A program made the position numbers and the translations under genes. From the NCBI GenBank assembly GCA_023230425.1, contig JALNXI010000118.1:1-6283 (forward strand): a DNA stretch of 6,283 nucleotides, in the 5' to 3' direction. The stretch's first letter is position 1; each line of letters opens with the position of its first letter. Positions 5,458 through 6,283 of the stretch are shown here, piece after piece. Source of the DNA: Methanoculleus sp. (GTDB lineage Archaea > Halobacteriota > Methanomicrobia > Methanomicrobiales > Methanoculleaceae). The notes under the pieces were generated by a model, which was not told where the DNA came from, did no database searches, and saw only the letters and a list, made by a program, of their open reading frames with translations.

Positions 5458-5640
5458 TTGTACCCATCAAGGGGCTTCATCTGTTTATGCCGGGGAGGAG
5501 AGACCACCGGGAGACAGGAGTAACTGCGGTCCGGCGAAGAGATCATCGATCGGACAGGTAATGCCCTACGAAACAACTGGTCATCTGAGATCCCATCCCG
5601 GTGTTCCCGCTTGCATGCAATCCGGGGCACGGCTTTCCCT

Positions 5641-5789
5641 TGGGTATCGCCATGACTGCCCCCGCCCCTCAAGGGGGGGAGGAGCGCGAAGCGCGGGTGG
5701 GGTGGGGTTGATGACAGGCACGGATCTTTGCGCGTTGGAGACAGGGGAGGGGAAGACCCCTCCCCGTCAGCCCCCCATGGCGATAGCCA
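5641..5789 (+). repeat. GC-rich element with 14-bp terminal inverted repeats (MITE- or REP-like)
   Basis: The left end TGGGTATCGCCATG (5641-5654) is the reverse complement of the right end CATGGCGATAGCCA (5776-5789) at 13 of 14 positions; the inner 10 bp (TATCGCCATG/CATGGCGATA) match perfectly. Inside are CCCC-TCAA-GGGG (about 5665-5676), GCGC-GAA-GCGC (about 5685-5695), and a very stable stem of GGGGAGGGG 5744-5752 with CCCCTCCCC 5757-5765 around an AAGA loop, extended by GAC/GTC with one bulged A. The element encodes nothing visible. A related copy lies at 6038-6118 and a relic near 991-1011. No target-site duplication is obvious, so transposition is inferred. Confidence 0.65.
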
Positions 5790-5896
5790 CCACGGTCCAC
5801 AGCATGAGGACATGCTTGCGAGAAAAGGTCGAACTCAGGGACAGGCCGGGTCCGGCACCAATCTCGTCAGGGATGAACGACAGCCGGAATAGGGCT

Positions 5897-5913
5897 TTAT
5901 CGGGGCCCGATAA
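5897..5913. promoter_or_regulatory. 17-bp perfect palindrome
   Basis: TTATCGGG (5897-5904), a single central G, then CCCGATAA (5906-5913). The symmetry is that of a dimeric regulator operator; as RNA it could form a six-pair stem with a five-base loop. No TATA box or accepted gene adjoins it, so its target is unclear. It may instead be part of a repeat. Confidence 0.35.
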
Positions 5914-6037
5914 TGGAAATTTTCGGTCGAATCCGCCGAGATCGATTATCAGTTCTCTGCTGGAGCACTACCGGTTCTTCTCACCTCACGGTGCTCACGC
6001 TCCCGCCCTCCGGCCAGTCGCGTAACGAACCCCCGCA

Positions 6038-6118
6038 TATCGCCATGCCTGCCCCCGCCCCCTGCGGGGCGGGGTGGGGGTCGATGAGAGGGGCAGAGCG
6101 TTGTGCGCTGGAGTAGGG
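6038..6118 (+). repeat. Second, truncated copy of the GC-rich repeat
   Basis: It begins with the same TATCGCCATG (6038-6047) as the inner left end of the 5641-5789 element and continues CTGCCCCCGCCCC in register. It lacks the internal GCGCGAAGCGC hairpin, then aligns again through GGGGTGGGG, GATGA, a GCGxTGGAG-like block and a final G-run. It has no right terminal repeat. It contains its own stem CCCCGCCCC (about 6053-6061) against GGGGCGGGG (6066-6074). It lies in the same orientation about 390 bp downstream of the first copy. Confidence 0.6.
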
Positions 6119-6130
6119 GGCCATCAAACC

Positions 6131-6137
6131 GGAGGTG
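6131..6137 (+). promoter_or_regulatory. Consensus Shine-Dalgarno before the right-edge frame
   Basis: GGAGGTG at 6131-6137 is the same perfect motif used by the lysine-rich microprotein. It ends 11 nt before ATG 6149, slightly long; an in-frame TTG at 6146 would have an 8-nt spacer. No TATA box is apparent in the GC-rich DNA just upstream. Confidence 0.4.
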
Positions 6138-6148
6138 CACAGAATTTG

Positions 6149-6283
6149 ATGGGCTCTGAACGTATTCTCAAAGGGAAAATGTTAAGTAATTTCAAAATAA
6201 TCACAAACATGATTAAGATTATCAAGTTAAGTATTACGAAATCTCGCGTGATGCGATATTGCAATGGAAAAAATGTGCCGAAC
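6149..6283 (+). CDS. Possible AT-rich gene start, cut by the right edge
   Basis: From ATG 6149 the frame stays open for all 45 codons to the window end, in sequence only about one-third GC where chance stop codons are frequent. The product begins MGSERILKGKMLSNFKIITN and is rich in Lys, Ile, Asn and Ser, unlike every other protein here. Together with the consensus Shine-Dalgarno at 6131-6137 this supports a real start. A later in-frame ATG at 6209 has no Shine-Dalgarno. The codon use (AAA, ATT, TTA, AGT) contrasts strongly with the GC3-rich neighbours and suggests recent acquisition. Too little is visible to name a family; a mobile-element or accessory gene is a reasonable guess only. Confidence 0.4.
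   Translation, partial: MGSERILKGKMLSNFKIITNMIKIIKLSITKSRVMRYCNGKNVPN

Larger units (their letters stand above)
5327..6130. other. About 800-bp non-coding region rich in repeats
   Basis: Frames on both strands are short, Arg/Pro/His/Ser-rich and run straight through the GC-rich repeats, so I accept no gene here. It holds an orphan TATA box (5448-5457), a 149-bp element with terminal inverted repeats (5641-5789), a 17-bp palindrome (5897-5913) and a second repeat copy (6038-6118). The stretches 5330-5440 and 5790-5890 show nothing I can name. Accumulated repeats without genes look like a decaying or insertion-prone region. Confidence 0.6.

Noticed and set aside
5454..5813. Minus-strand 119-codon frame
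   Set aside because: It also crosses the whole repeat element in antisense, giving Pro-rich low-complexity sequence; no start signals.
5921..5941. tRNA T-arm-like word GGTCGAATCC
   Set aside because: It lacks one T of the GGTTCGAATCC consensus, and no acceptor, D-arm or anticodon stem can be folded from the flanking 70 bases.
5561..6025. Plus-strand 154-codon frame
   Set aside because: It runs through the inverted-repeat element and its hairpins, has a Pro/Arg/Ser/His-rich composition, no Shine-Dalgarno and no recognisable motif.
5641..6118. CRISPR array
   Set aside because: There are only two related copies of unequal length about 390 bp apart, with hairpin-rich interiors; no short regularly spaced repeats or spacers.

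Overview
The window looks archaeal, most likely a GC-rich methanogen of the Methanomicrobiales (Methanoculleus-like). This is an inference from several signs: coding sequence with very high GC at third codon positions; isolated TATA-like boxes in an otherwise GC-rich background; a consensus GGAGGTG Shine-Dalgarno; one gene whose TATA box sits exactly where a leaderless transcript needs it; and the gene families present. No rRNA, tRNA, CRISPR array or recognisable transposase was found.

Layout. Positions 1-863 hold the C-terminal part of a TrkH/KtrB-type K+ uptake subunit, cut by the left edge. Positions 864-1480 are non-coding and rich in hairpins: a 16-bp dispersed-repeat-like inverted repeat, a TATA box, and a cluster of hairpins with a T-tailed stem that may be a small RNA or an attenuator-like leader. 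Positions 1481-3475 encode a complete 664-aa CPA2 (KefB/KefC-like) cation:proton antiporter with TrkA_N and TrkA_C domains. Positions 3677-4264 encode a UPF0316 membrane protein (DUF5698 plus DUF2179), probably from a leaderless mRNA.

The strand then switches. On the minus strand at 4455-4535 lies a 26-codon, extremely lysine-rich microprotein gene with a strong TATA box, a consensus Shine-Dalgarno and a hairpin that would mask that Shine-Dalgarno. Upstream of it, also on the minus strand, 4744-5064 encodes a small two-helix membrane protein followed by a T-rich terminator. A doubtful short ORF overlaps its start.

The right fifth (about 5330-6130) shows no convincing gene. It carries a 149-bp element with 14-bp terminal inverted repeats, a second related copy about 390 bp downstream, a degenerate relic near 990, a 17-bp palindrome and an orphan TATA box. 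From about 6130 base composition drops sharply to AT-rich, and a frame with a consensus Shine-Dalgarno starts at 6149 and runs off the right edge; it may be recently acquired DNA.

How the genes fit together: the TrkH subunit (K+ entry) and the CPA2 antiporter (K+ or Na+ exit in exchange for protons) are adjacent and co-oriented, consistent with a cation homeostasis locus, although 617 bp of structured intergenic DNA suggests separate transcription. The functions of the UPF0316 protein, the lysine-rich microprotein and the two-helix membrane protein cannot be deduced from sequence alone.
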